Positions 47,534 to 55,641 of a stretch of DNA of 64,000 nucleotides are shown here, piece by piece. The stretch is from assembly GCF_900105495.1 (NCBI RefSeq), contig NZ_FNTF01000002.1, positions 5,653,501 through 5,717,500 of the forward strand. The letters are read 5' to 3'. The DNA comes from Pseudomonas frederiksbergensis. Lineage in GTDB: Bacteria > Pseudomonadota > Gammaproteobacteria > Pseudomonadales > Pseudomonadaceae. The translations under genes and the position numbers were made by a program. The notes beneath the pieces are model-generated. The model was not told the DNA's origin and did no database searches. It saw only the letters and a program-made list of their open reading frames with translations. Position 1 is the stretch's first letter. Every line of letters begins with the position of its first letter.

Positions 47534-48295
47534 ATGAACACAGAACCGACATTTTTCCGACGCCTGACATCAAACGCCCGCAAATTGCTTTGCGCGGTGT
47601 CGGCCGTCTGCCTGTTCAACGCTGGCTGCCCTGCCCTTGCTGACGCGGTTACCTTGCCTGACATGCTTATCGGCGTCACCCAGGGCTTTCTTGAATTCAC
47701 CGTAGAAGACTATCTGGCCACCAGTCAAACGGAAGGCCGCTACGAGATCGAGGTCAAGCAGCTCGATCCACGGCTGCGCATGCCCATGTGCGACAAGGAA
47801 TTGACAGCGTCCCTGGAGAGCCCGGCCACGCCGCTGGGCCGGGTTACGGTCAAGGTTCGCTGCGAAGGCGCGTCGCCCTGGACAGTCTTCGTACCCGCTC
47901 AAGTGCGCCTGTTTCGTGACATTGTGACCACCACCCGCCCGCTACGACGCGCCGGTATCGTCGAGCCTCAGGATGTGACCCTGCGCGAGCGTGACATCAG
48001 CCTGATCAGCCAGGGCTACCTGACTTCCGTCGATCAGGCGATCGGGCAGAAACTTACCCGACCAATGGTCGCCGACCAGGTCATGACCCTGGTGCACATG
48101 GAACAGGCAGAAGTCATCAGCAAGGGCGACCAGGTGGTGATTACCGCCCGCAGTGGCACGTTGAGCGTGCGCATGCCGGGTGAAGCACTGTCCAACGGCG
48201 GCTTGCGCGAACAGATCCGGGTGAAAAACCTCAACTCCCAGCGGGTCATCAAGGCGCAAGTCATCGCGCCCGGCCAGGTGGAAGTAGCGATGTAG
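47534..48295 (+). CDS. flgA: Flagellar P-ring assembly chaperone FlgA
   Basis: 253 residues from the ATG at 47534. A signal peptide (LLCAVSAVCLFNAGCPALADA) exports it to the periplasm, where FlgA helps FlgI form the P-ring. SAF domain about 120-180 (FRDIVTTTRPLRRAGIVEPQ), then the ChapFlgA block ISKGDQVVITARSGTLSVRM near the C-terminus. No Shine-Dalgarno sequence is visible, and no in-frame start exists just upstream; the promoter at 47507 would give a leaderless message. First gene of a rightward flagellar set. Confidence 0.93.
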   Translation: MNTEPTFFRRLTSNARKLLCAVSAVCLFNAGCPALADAVTLPDMLIGVTQGFLEFTVEDYLATSQTEGRYEIEVKQLDPRLRMPMCDKELTASLESPATPLGRVTVKVRCEGASPWTVFVPAQVRLFRDIVTTTRPLRRAGIVEPQDVTLRERDISLISQGYLTSVDQAIGQKLTRPMVADQVMTLVHMEQAEVISKGDQVVITARSGTLSVRMPGEALSNGGLREQIRVKNLNSQRVIKAQVIAPGQVEVAM

Positions 48296-48400
48296 AGGAC
48301 TCTGTGTTTGTGAAGAAGTGGCGCGCCACTCGACTGTTCCCTAGACTGTGCCCTATGCAGGGCAAGCGCTGACGCGCGCAAGCTCATTGATAATTGGGCC

Positions 48401-48427
48401 TAAAGTTTTCCCGGGTATGGCCGAAAA
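48401..48427 (+). promoter_or_regulatory. Sigma28 (FliA) promoter of flgM
   Basis: TAAA-N15-GCCGAAAA, one mismatch to the FliA consensus TAAA-N15-GCCGATAA, 36 bases before the flgM start. Confidence 0.82.
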
Positions 48428-48463
48428 CATGGCAAGCGTCCAAATACCCAGAGGTTTTTTGTC

Positions 48464-48790
48464 ATGGTCATCGATTTCAGCCGTTTAAACAGTTCCTCGT
48501 CACTTACCGGTAGTACGCGTACCAGCGCCGCGAAGGAAACTGCCGAAGCCGGCAAGCCCGCACCGCTGAATACCCCGGCCGAACAGGCCAGTACCGTCAA
48601 AAGCGGGGAATCGGTACATTTCAGCAATGAGGCTCAACAGTTGCAGAAGGTCACTGACAAGCTGCGCGATCAGCCTGCCGTCGACAACGCCCGCGTGGCC
48701 GAGTTGAAAGCAGCGATTGCCGATGGCAGCTACAAAGTCGACAGCAACCGTGTAGCCAGCAAACTGCTCAACTTCGAAGCCCAGCGCTAG
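48464..48790 (+). CDS. flgM: Anti-sigma28 factor FlgM
   Basis: 108 residues. FlgM binds FliA until the hook is complete and is then exported. The N-terminal half (about 1-50) is Ser/Thr/Ala-rich and disordered, as needed for export; the C-terminal half holds the FliA-binding helices ([15 protein letters not shown] and [20 protein letters not shown]). Its own sigma28 promoter is directly upstream, giving the expected feedback. In P. aeruginosa FlgM is also the target of the HptB-HsbR-HsbA pathway. flgN follows 48 bases later. Confidence 0.96.
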   Translation: MVIDFSRLNSSSSLTGSTRTSAAKETAEAGKPAPLNTPAEQASTVKSGESVHFSNEAQQLQKVTDKLRDQPAVDNARVAELKAAIADGSYKVDSNRVASKLLNFEAQR

Positions 48791-48838
48791 GCCAAGGCCT
48801 GCGCCAGGCTTTTGGACGCTTAAAACCCAAGGCCAGCC

Positions 48839-49306
48839 ATGCACGACACTAATTTACTGCAACTGATCACCGACGATTTCGCTCCGGCACAGCACTTGCT
48901 GGAGTTACTGCAAACCGAGTCCCTCGCCTTGCACGGTCGCGACATGCCTCTGCTCGAAGAGATTCTGGCGCAGAAACAGGCATTGATCATTTTGCTCGAT
49001 CAGCATGGCCGCAAGCGCAGTGAAATCCTCGCCAGCCTCAACCTGCCGACCAATCGCGATGGCCTGGAGCAACTTGCCAGCCATTCGAGCATTGGCGATC
49101 AGTTGCTCGAACAGAGCGATGTATTGACCGATCTTCTGGCTCAGTGCCAGGCGGCCAACGTCAAGAATGGCCAGTCGATCCTGGTGCAACAGGCCGCGAC
49201 GGCCAATCAGCTGAAAATCCTCAACGGCGGCGAGCCGCCAGCGCTCTACGATGCGCGCGGATCAACCTCCATGCTTGCGAAGCCACGTCCGCTCAGCCAG
49301 GCATGA
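48839..49306 (+). CDS. flgN: Flagellar export chaperone FlgN
   Basis: 155 residues, largely helical (LLQLITDDFAPAQHLLELLQ, LEEILAQKQALIILLDQHGR, LLEQSDVLTDLLAQCQAANV). FlgN binds the hook-filament junction proteins FlgK and FlgL and pilots them to the export gate. LVQQAATANQLKILNGG and a disordered C-terminus fit the family. Likely co-transcribed with flgM. Confidence 0.93.
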   Translation: MHDTNLLQLITDDFAPAQHLLELLQTESLALHGRDMPLLEEILAQKQALIILLDQHGRKRSEILASLNLPTNRDGLEQLASHSSIGDQLLEQSDVLTDLLAQCQAANVKNGQSILVQQAATANQLKILNGGEPPALYDARGSTSMLAKPRPLSQA

Positions 49307-49398
49307 GCCTGCTGAAAGCGCGCACTATCAAGACGCGCAAACTGCTGGCAATATGCTGGCCAGCCGTAGTCATATTTTTGCCTGGAGATCGATGAACC

Positions 49399-50145
49399 GT
49401 GTTCAATGCCTTAAGCGCGGACGATGCTCCGCAGCCACCCAAGGTGCTCACCACGCCGTTGGAAATCTCCGGCACCCTGCGCCAGCTGCAAGACAGCCAT
49501 GATCCGCTGATCATCACGTTCCATGAGCGCAGCCAGCGCTTCCAGAGTTATCTGGTGGACATTGACCGTGACAGCAACATGATTGCCCTGGACGAAATGA
49601 TTCCCCGCGATGGTGAACGCTTCCTGCTCGCCGGCGAACCGTTCAAGGTCGAAGGCTTTCACGACGGCGTGCGCATTGCCTGGGAAAGCAACGGCCCGTT
49701 GACCATCGACGAATCCGGTGGCGGTCGCTGCTACCGTGGCGCCCTGCCCGCCGAGGTGGTTTACCACCAGCGTCGCAATGCATTCCGCGCAGCATTGAAG
49801 CTGGCACAACTGGTCAACGTCGATCTGGGCGGTGAAAAGCTCAAGTCGCCGATCAGCGGCAAGCTCCTGGATATTTCTGCCACCGGCTGCAAGTTGCGCT
49901 TCGAAGGCGACATCACCGATAGCCTGCAACTGGGTCAGGTCTATGACCGCTTCATCGCCGCCCTGCCCTTTGGCAACATGACGGCCCCCGTCGAGCTGCG
50001 TTACCTGCACTTCGAAGAAAGGATCTCCACCACCTTCGCTGGCGTGCGCTTTCACAACATGAGCGGGCTGGTGCAGCGGCAAGTCGAACGGTTCGTCTAT
50101 CAGCTGCAGCGCGAAGCGCGGCGCTTCGACAAAGACGACATGTAA
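49399..50145 (+). CDS. flgZ: PilZ-domain flagellar brake protein (YcgR/FlgZ type)
   Basis: 248 residues from a GTG at 49399. The N-terminal YcgR domain (about 18-115) is followed by a PilZ domain (about 120-235) with the c-di-GMP motifs RRNAFR (RxxxR) and [11 protein letters not shown] (DxSxxG). Binding of c-di-GMP lets this family slow the flagellar motor; it is called FlgZ in P. fluorescens and P. putida. Its place after flgN is conserved in those species. It connects second-messenger levels, likely set partly by the Gac/Rsm system, to swimming. Confidence 0.93.
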   Translation: MFNALSADDAPQPPKVLTTPLEISGTLRQLQDSHDPLIITFHERSQRFQSYLVDIDRDSNMIALDEMIPRDGERFLLAGEPFKVEGFHDGVRIAWESNGPLTIDESGGGRCYRGALPAEVVYHQRRNAFRAALKLAQLVNVDLGGEKLKSPISGKLLDISATGCKLRFEGDITDSLQLGQVYDRFIAALPFGNMTAPVELRYLHFEERISTTFAGVRFHNMSGLVQRQVERFVYQLQREARRFDKDDM

Positions 50146-50161
50146 TAAGACGCTTCAATAG

Positions 50162-50199
50162 AAAACGGGCAGTCCCTTGCGGTGACTGCCCGTTTTTTT
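50162..50199. terminator. Bidirectional terminator between flgZ and the MFS gene
   Basis: AAAACGGGCAGTC and GACTGCCCGTTTT arms with a T run on the right and A-rich sequence on the left. Confidence 0.92.
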
Positions 50200-50217
50200 A
50201 TGCGTTGTTTTTATGCG

Positions 50218-51588
50218 TTATGGCCTTGCCTCGGTAAAACTTTGCTCGCGAGATGTATCCGTGTCTTCTTGCTGAGGATCGGTTTCGGGCCCGGATTCAG
50301 GTACCGGGTCCGGCTCAGGGTTGATCGGGTTCTGCATCTGCTCCTGAACCACCTGCTCATCGACCCGCGGGTCAAGGCAAGCCACCAACGGCGAACTCGA
50401 CATACTGTCCGGCATGGCAACGTGATGCAGCGGCGCATCGTCCACCACATGCAGGTTGGTCACCGCTTTCGGACGAATTCGCCACACCAGCACCAACGCG
50501 AAGAAACTGAAGAAGGCATAGAGCATGTGGCTGCCGAACAGCTTCATCAGCACCCCGGCCACCAGCGGTCCGATACTGGCGCCGACGCCGTAGGTTACCA
50601 ACAGCATCGCCGTCAGGGACACCCGGCGATCGCCCTCGACGTGGTCATTGGAGAACGCCACCGCCAACGGATACAGGCAGAACATCACCAGCGAACAGAA
50701 GAACCCGGTGATAAACAAAATCTCCAGCGGTACCTGTTGCATGATGGCCAGCGGCAGCGCGGTAAGCGCCAGGGCCAAGGCAAAACAGCGGATCAACAGC
50801 GCCCGGTCATAACGGTCGGACAGCCAGCCCAAAGGCCATTGCACCAGCAAGCCCGCAAAAATGCAGCTACCCATGAACAGACCGACCTGCTCCGTGGACA
50901 ACCCCTGCTGTGAGGCATACAACGGTGCCAGACCGTAGAACGAACCGATGATCAGCCCTGCCCCCAGCACCGTGCTCAACGACTGCGGCACGCGCTTGAT
51001 GAAGAACCGCGGCTCCATCGGTGCCGGGTGCAACGGTGCCGGGTGAATCCGCCGGGTCAGGGCCACCGGCACCAGACACAGCGCGAAGCACAAGGCGACC
51101 AGCATCAGCAACTCAAGGCCCAGGGCCGGGTGCATGACCAGAATCAACTGACCCAGCACCAGCCCCAGGTACGAGGCGATCATGTAGCCGCTGAACACCG
51201 TCCCGCGCTGCGAGGCTTCAGCCTGCTCATTGAGCCAGCTTTCGATGACCATGTATTGGCACATCATGCCGAGGCCGACGATGACCCGCAGGAAGATCCA
51301 GGCCGGCAACCAGTCCACCAGGCCATGACCCAGCACCGCCGCACCGACAATCCCGGCGCAGGCCGAATAGGCGCGAATATGTCCGACCCGGGCAATCAGC
51401 CGGTGGCCGATCTTGCCACCCAGCACCAGGCCGCAATAGTTGGCGGCCATCAACGCACCGACCCACAGGCTGTCGACCTTGTCGGCAGCCAGGCGCAAGG
51501 CCAGGTAAGTGCTCAACAGGCCAGAGCCGATCAACATCATCAGCGAGGCAAAATAAAGCGCTCGAAAGGGTTTCCAGATTTGGCGCAT
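50218..51588 (-). CDS. MFS transporter with a long acidic C-terminal tail
   Basis: 456 residues with twelve hydrophobic segments between about 10 and 385. The YcaD-like subgroup is suggested by SLWVGALMAANYCGLVLGGK after helix 2, GLGMMCQYMVIESWLNEQ in helix 4 and QWPLGWLSDRYDR between helices 8 and 9. The substrate is unknown. About 70 residues after the last helix are hydrophilic and rich in Pro, Glu and Asp (NPINPEPDPVPESGPETDP), an unusual tail in the cytoplasm. Single gene, converging with flgZ. Confidence 0.9.
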   Translation of the reverse strand: MRQIWKPFRALYFASLMMLIGSGLLSTYLALRLAADKVDSLWVGALMAANYCGLVLGGKIGHRLIARVGHIRAYSACAGIVGAAVLGHGLVDWLPAWIFLRVIVGLGMMCQYMVIESWLNEQAEASQRGTVFSGYMIASYLGLVLGQLILVMHPALGLELLMLVALCFALCLVPVALTRRIHPAPLHPAPMEPRFFIKRVPQSLSTVLGAGLIIGSFYGLAPLYASQQGLSTEQVGLFMGSCIFAGLLVQWPLGWLSDRYDRALLIRCFALALALTALPLAIMQQVPLEILFITGFFCSLVMFCLYPLAVAFSNDHVEGDRRVSLTAMLLVTYGVGASIGPLVAGVLMKLFGSHMLYAFFSFFALVLVWRIRPKAVTNLHVVDDAPLHHVAMPDSMSSSPLVACLDPRVDEQVVQEQMQNPINPEPDPVPESGPETDPQQEDTDTSREQSFTEARP

Positions 51589-51659
51589 CGGCGTTCCGAG
51601 CGGCTCCTTGCAGTGAGTTTCGGGCTACCGACAAACGATAGCCTGATGTCGACGGATCG

Positions 51660-53003
51660 TCAGGCCTGGGCCGCTAAAACACGCCGTTCCCAGGGAGTAA
51701 TTTCATCAAGGAAGCTGGTCAATTCCATGGTCTTCGAGGCGATGTAGCCTTCGATGAACTCCTTGCCAAACAGTTCCATCGCCAATTGGCTACGTTTCAG
51801 ACGTTCAAGAGCGGCATGCAAGGTACACGGCAACGAAAGATTGTCCGGTACTTCAAATTCACCCTGGATCGGCTCGCCAGGCTCCAGCTTGTGTTCAATG
51901 CCATGCAACCCCGCGGCAAGGCTGGCGGCGATCGCCAGGTAAGGATTTGCATCAGCCCCCGGCAAGCGGTTTTCGACCCGACGAGCGGCGGGTGAACTGG
52001 CCGGGATACGCAATCCGGCCGCCCGGTTGTCGTGGGACCAGCAGGCATTATTCGGTGATGCGAAGGGATGGCACAAGCGCTGATACGAGTTCACGTTCGG
52101 TGCGAACAACGCCGTGAAATCTGCCATGCCGGCCTGCTGCCCCGCGATGAAATGACGGAAGGTCGCCGTCGGCTCACCCGCCTTGTCGCTGAACACGTTA
52201 CGCCCGCTGCCGATCTCGATGATGCTCTGGTGAATATGCATCGAACTGCCCGGCGTGTGCGCCAGCGGCTTGGCCATGCAAACCACGGTCAGGCCATGCT
52301 TGAGTGCGACTTCTTTGAGCAAATGTTTGAACAGCAGTGTCTGGTCGGCCAACAGCAGTGGATCGCCGTGCAGCAAGTTGATCTCGAACTGGCTGACGCC
52401 CATCTCGTGCATGAAGGTATCGCGCGGCAAGCCCAGGGCCGCCATGCAGGCGTAGACCTCACTGAAGAACGGCCGCAAACCATTGTTGGAACTGATACTG
52501 AACGCCGAATGACCTTCCTCGCGACGACCGTCCAAGCCCAGCGGCGGCTGAAAAGGTTGAGTCGGGTCGGTGTTGGGCGCGAAGACAAAAAATTCCAGCT
52601 CGGTCGCCACCACCGGCGCCAGGCCGAGGGCCGTGTAACGCGCGATCACGGCTTTGAGTTGGCCGCGGGTCGACAGAGACGAGCTTTCGCCGGTCAGCTC
52701 GTGCGCATCGCAAATAGCCAAGGCTCGCGGTTGCTGGCTCCACGGCAAGCGATGGATCTGTGCAGGGTCGGGCACCAGCGCCAGGTCGCCATCATCGCTG
52801 CCGTAAAAGCGCGCTGGCGGATATCCGCCCATGATGCATTGCAGCAGCACGCCCCGCGCCATCTGCAAACGCCGCCCCTCGAGAAAGCCTTCGGCAGTCA
52901 TTACCTTGCCACGGGGTACGCCATTCAAATCCGGCGTGACACATTCAATCTCATCAATGCCCGTCAATCGCTGTGCGAGTGAACGATGGCCATCGGTCGT
53001 CAT
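51660..53003 (-). CDS. Glutamine synthetase family protein (gamma-glutamylpolyamine synthetase type)
   Basis: 447 residues from the ATG at 53003; the ORF extension to 53051 is not family-like. GS fold with IECVTPDLNGVPRGKVM at the N-terminus and catalytic ATELEFFVF, FEINLLHGDPL, KPLAHTPGSSMHIHQS and NRLPGADANPYLAIA. The adenylylation Tyr site of GlnA is not evident. It is shorter than GlnA and resembles PuuA/SpuI enzymes that add glutamate to putrescine or other amines. No polyamine genes are next to it, so the amine substrate is inferred only from the family. Confidence 0.9.
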   Translation of the reverse strand: MTTDGHRSLAQRLTGIDEIECVTPDLNGVPRGKVMTAEGFLEGRRLQMARGVLLQCIMGGYPPARFYGSDDGDLALVPDPAQIHRLPWSQQPRALAICDAHELTGESSSLSTRGQLKAVIARYTALGLAPVVATELEFFVFAPNTDPTQPFQPPLGLDGRREEGHSAFSISSNNGLRPFFSEVYACMAALGLPRDTFMHEMGVSQFEINLLHGDPLLLADQTLLFKHLLKEVALKHGLTVVCMAKPLAHTPGSSMHIHQSIIEIGSGRNVFSDKAGEPTATFRHFIAGQQAGMADFTALFAPNVNSYQRLCHPFASPNNACWSHDNRAAGLRIPASSPAARRVENRLPGADANPYLAIAASLAAGLHGIEHKLEPGEPIQGEFEVPDNLSLPCTLHAALERLKRSQLAMELFGKEFIEGYIASKTMELTSFLDEITPWERRVLAAQA

Positions 53004-53102
53004 GACGCAATCCTTTGTTGTTGTGCGAGCCGCGAACGGCGACCCGAACAAAATAGGCTCCGCCTGTTCGGAATATCAAGCAGCGGCCAACAAAAAGACT
53101 CG

Positions 53103-53795
53103 TCAGGGGAGGTAAAGGCTGAACACCCCGCCGCCCAACGAGCCGCCATTGCTGATTTCGGTGCGACCGCCCACGCCGTTGCGCTGATGAAGTGCCGCAA
53201 TCCGCCCGGCAAAGTACAGGCCCAGGCCAGTGCTTCCGCTGCTGTGGTTGATGCCCTGCACGTAATCGGCCTGACGCTCGATCATCTCGGGTGGATAACC
53301 CTCGCCATCGTCGTTGACGGTCAGCACCAATTGCCCGGCTTCATCGCTGACGCTGATCAACACTGCATGGCGGGCGTAACGGATGGCGTTGTTGATGCTG
53401 TTGCCCAGCACCGAAGCGATCAGCTCCCGGTCGAAGAAACCCAAAGGGCTCAGTGGGTCCACTTCATAGGTCGCGATGATGCCGCGACTGGCGAACACGT
53501 CCTGGTGGCAGGCCAATTGCGCTTCGATGAAGTCATCCAGTTCATGGTAGGCCGGTTGCAACGGCATCTGGTTGACCCCGAGTTTGTACAGCCCCAGCAA
53601 CTGCACGAGCATGCCATTGAGGTGTGCGAACTCGAATTCGATCACGCCCTGCTCCGGGGTGTGCTGTTGCGGATCCGGCAAACGCGCCAGCCATTGGCTG
53701 TGGGCCTGCATCAGCATCGCCAGGGAGTTCTTCATGTCGTGCACGGTGGAGGCAATCACCGTGGAAAAATCGAGTGCCTGTTCGCTGTTGTTCAT
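53103..53795 (-). CDS. Soluble sensor histidine kinase
   Basis: 230 residues from the ATG at 53795, overlapping the stop of the upstream TPR regulator gene (ATGA). No membrane segment and no sensory domain before the kinase core. The phospho-acceptor box is STVHDMKNSLAMLMQ with His19, an HDxKN form. HATPase: GNSINNAIRYA, DDGEGYP and GSTGLGLYFAGRIAALH. Because the input domain is missing, the partner receiver-TPR protein may provide input or localisation. Two-gene operon. Confidence 0.88.
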   Translation of the reverse strand: MNNSEQALDFSTVIASTVHDMKNSLAMLMQAHSQWLARLPDPQQHTPEQGVIEFEFAHLNGMLVQLLGLYKLGVNQMPLQPAYHELDDFIEAQLACHQDVFASRGIIATYEVDPLSPLGFFDRELIASVLGNSINNAIRYARHAVLISVSDEAGQLVLTVNDDGEGYPPEMIERQADYVQGINHSSGSTGLGLYFAGRIAALHQRNGVGGRTEISNGGSLGGGVFSLYLP

Positions 53796-55396
53796 TCGCC
53801 AAACGCCTTGCTTCGCAACTTCTGATAACGGGGGAAACGCGCATCCGTGTCCGGCATCAGGCCGACCATTTTCAGGCACGTCCGACATTCCTCCAGCTCC
53901 GCCGAAGGGACACTGGTGTCGGTGCCGTGCAGCAGCGACTGCGCCATGTTCAGCGCGATGCTGATGTTCTTCGGTTGCAGCGCCAGGGCTTTGCGGAACA
54001 CCTGCCGCGCCTCCACCAGGTTGCCGGTCTTGTACACCCGCACGCCCTGACGGTTGAGGTCGGCTGCGGCGTTGCCGGAGTTGAGGATGGTCGGATCGTC
54101 GGTCAACTTGGCGATGCCCTTCATCACCGTCGGGTCGTCGCCGTAGATTTCCGCGCAGTTTTTCAGCATCGAGGCACCGGCGCTGGCTTGGCCAAGCATC
54201 TGCAGCTGCTTGGCCACCAGCAGCGCCGCTTCGGCGCTCATGAACTGTTCCATGCCATCGAGGCGCATCATCGCTTGCTCGGTGAGCTTCTCGGCGGTTT
54301 CGGCATCGTTGAGCAGCAGGCTGGTGGCTTTCATCAATCGCGCACGAATCTGCAGGCCCGGGTCGGAAGGGTTTTCCTTGGCCACGGCACTCAGCGTCGT
54401 GTTGATTTCCAGTCGAGTCCGGGTATCCAGACCTTTTTCGCTGCCTTTACTGATCAATGCATGGGCCAGGCCGAGGTTGCTCTCCGCATCCTTGAAACGT
54501 GACTGCGCGCCCTGCGCCACGGCCTGACGATAGGCTTTGGAGGCGGTGTCGAAATCTTCGTTGGCCATCGCCAACTTACCCAGCAGCGCCTGCCGGCGCA
54601 CCGCCAGCGGCGACAAGCGGATCGCCTCTTCCAGCACACGCTGGGCAGCCTTGGTGTCGCCTTCGGCGACCAGCACATCGGCCATGCCGTCGTAGAGCGC
54701 CGGCATCATCGGGAACACTTTCAGGGCTTTTTCGTAGACGCCTTTGGCCTGAGCGACCTGACCACGCTTGAACAGCAATTTACCCAGACCGGCAAAGGCC
54801 CACGGCAACGGTCGATCGGCAATGATGCTGTCGTAGAGTCGCTCCAGCGCCTCGTTCTGATTCAGGTCACGCAAGGCATCGGCGCGGTAGCGCAGGCACA
54901 ACGGCGAATAGCGGATGTCTTGCTTGCACAGGGCAATGCAGGCATTGAGCACTTCAACCGGTTTGCCCCGGTCAAGGGCCTGCAGAATCGGCTTGAGCAA
55001 GGTCTTGCGTTGCTCCAGCCGCTCCAGGCGTTGAGCCAGGCCGGAACGGTTGAACGGCTTGGTCAGGTACGCATCGGGTTCGTGTTCCAACGCACTGAGC
55101 ACCATTGCCTGACTGGTCTCGGCGGTGACCATGACGAACACGGCCTCATGGCTGATCAGCTTCTCGATCATCAGGTCCTCGAGCACCTGCTGGCCGTTCT
55201 TCTTGCCATCGCCCAGGTGAAAGTCCTGCAGGATGAAATCGTAGGCCTTCTGCGAACACATCCGCAGCGCCTGTTCACCGGTGTCGGCAGTGTCGACATC
55301 CTTGACGCCCAGCTCGCGCAGCATGGACCTGACGGAACTGCGGAAATCCGAGAAATCATCGACGATCAAAAAGCGCTTTTGGTGATACGACAGCAT
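53792..55396 (-). CDS. Response regulator with tetratricopeptide repeats
   Basis: 534 residues. An N-terminal receiver (about 1-125) has FLIVDDFSDFRSSV, phospho-acceptor Asp58 in FILQDFHLGDGKKNG and Lys in YLTKPFNRSG. The remainder is helical repeats of TPR type (for example AFAGLGKLLFKRGQVAQAKG, GMADVLVAEGDTKAAQRVLE and NLVEARQVFRKALALQPKNI). There is no DNA-binding or enzymatic output, so it should act through protein contacts. It is coupled to the soluble kinase gene. No established name known to me. Confidence 0.9.
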   Translation of the reverse strand: MLSYHQKRFLIVDDFSDFRSSVRSMLRELGVKDVDTADTGEQALRMCSQKAYDFILQDFHLGDGKKNGQQVLEDLMIEKLISHEAVFVMVTAETSQAMVLSALEHEPDAYLTKPFNRSGLAQRLERLEQRKTLLKPILQALDRGKPVEVLNACIALCKQDIRYSPLCLRYRADALRDLNQNEALERLYDSIIADRPLPWAFAGLGKLLFKRGQVAQAKGVYEKALKVFPMMPALYDGMADVLVAEGDTKAAQRVLEEAIRLSPLAVRRQALLGKLAMANEDFDTASKAYRQAVAQGAQSRFKDAESNLGLAHALISKGSEKGLDTRTRLEINTTLSAVAKENPSDPGLQIRARLMKATSLLLNDAETAEKLTEQAMMRLDGMEQFMSAEAALLVAKQLQMLGQASAGASMLKNCAEIYGDDPTVMKGIAKLTDDPTILNSGNAAADLNRQGVRVYKTGNLVEARQVFRKALALQPKNISIALNMAQSLLHGTDTSVPSAELEECRTCLKMVGLMPDTDARFPRYQKLRSKAFGE

Positions 55397-55641
55397 CGAA
55401 GATTTCCAGGCAATTTAAGAATAAGACCATGATTGTTCGGGTTATCGGCCAGAACTGGCATTCACTTGAAGTAACGGGAGTGCAATCGCTCATTTGGCGG
55501 TCAAAGAGTTTATGAGCGCCTCCCATGGCGAGCTAAATATTTGAAGGTGTTATTGAAAAACGGGATTATCCTGACTTATTGAACTGCGCTTCCTGTCGCT
55601 TGAAATCAACACGCTTTACGTCGTAACTAAAGGCCTAAGTC

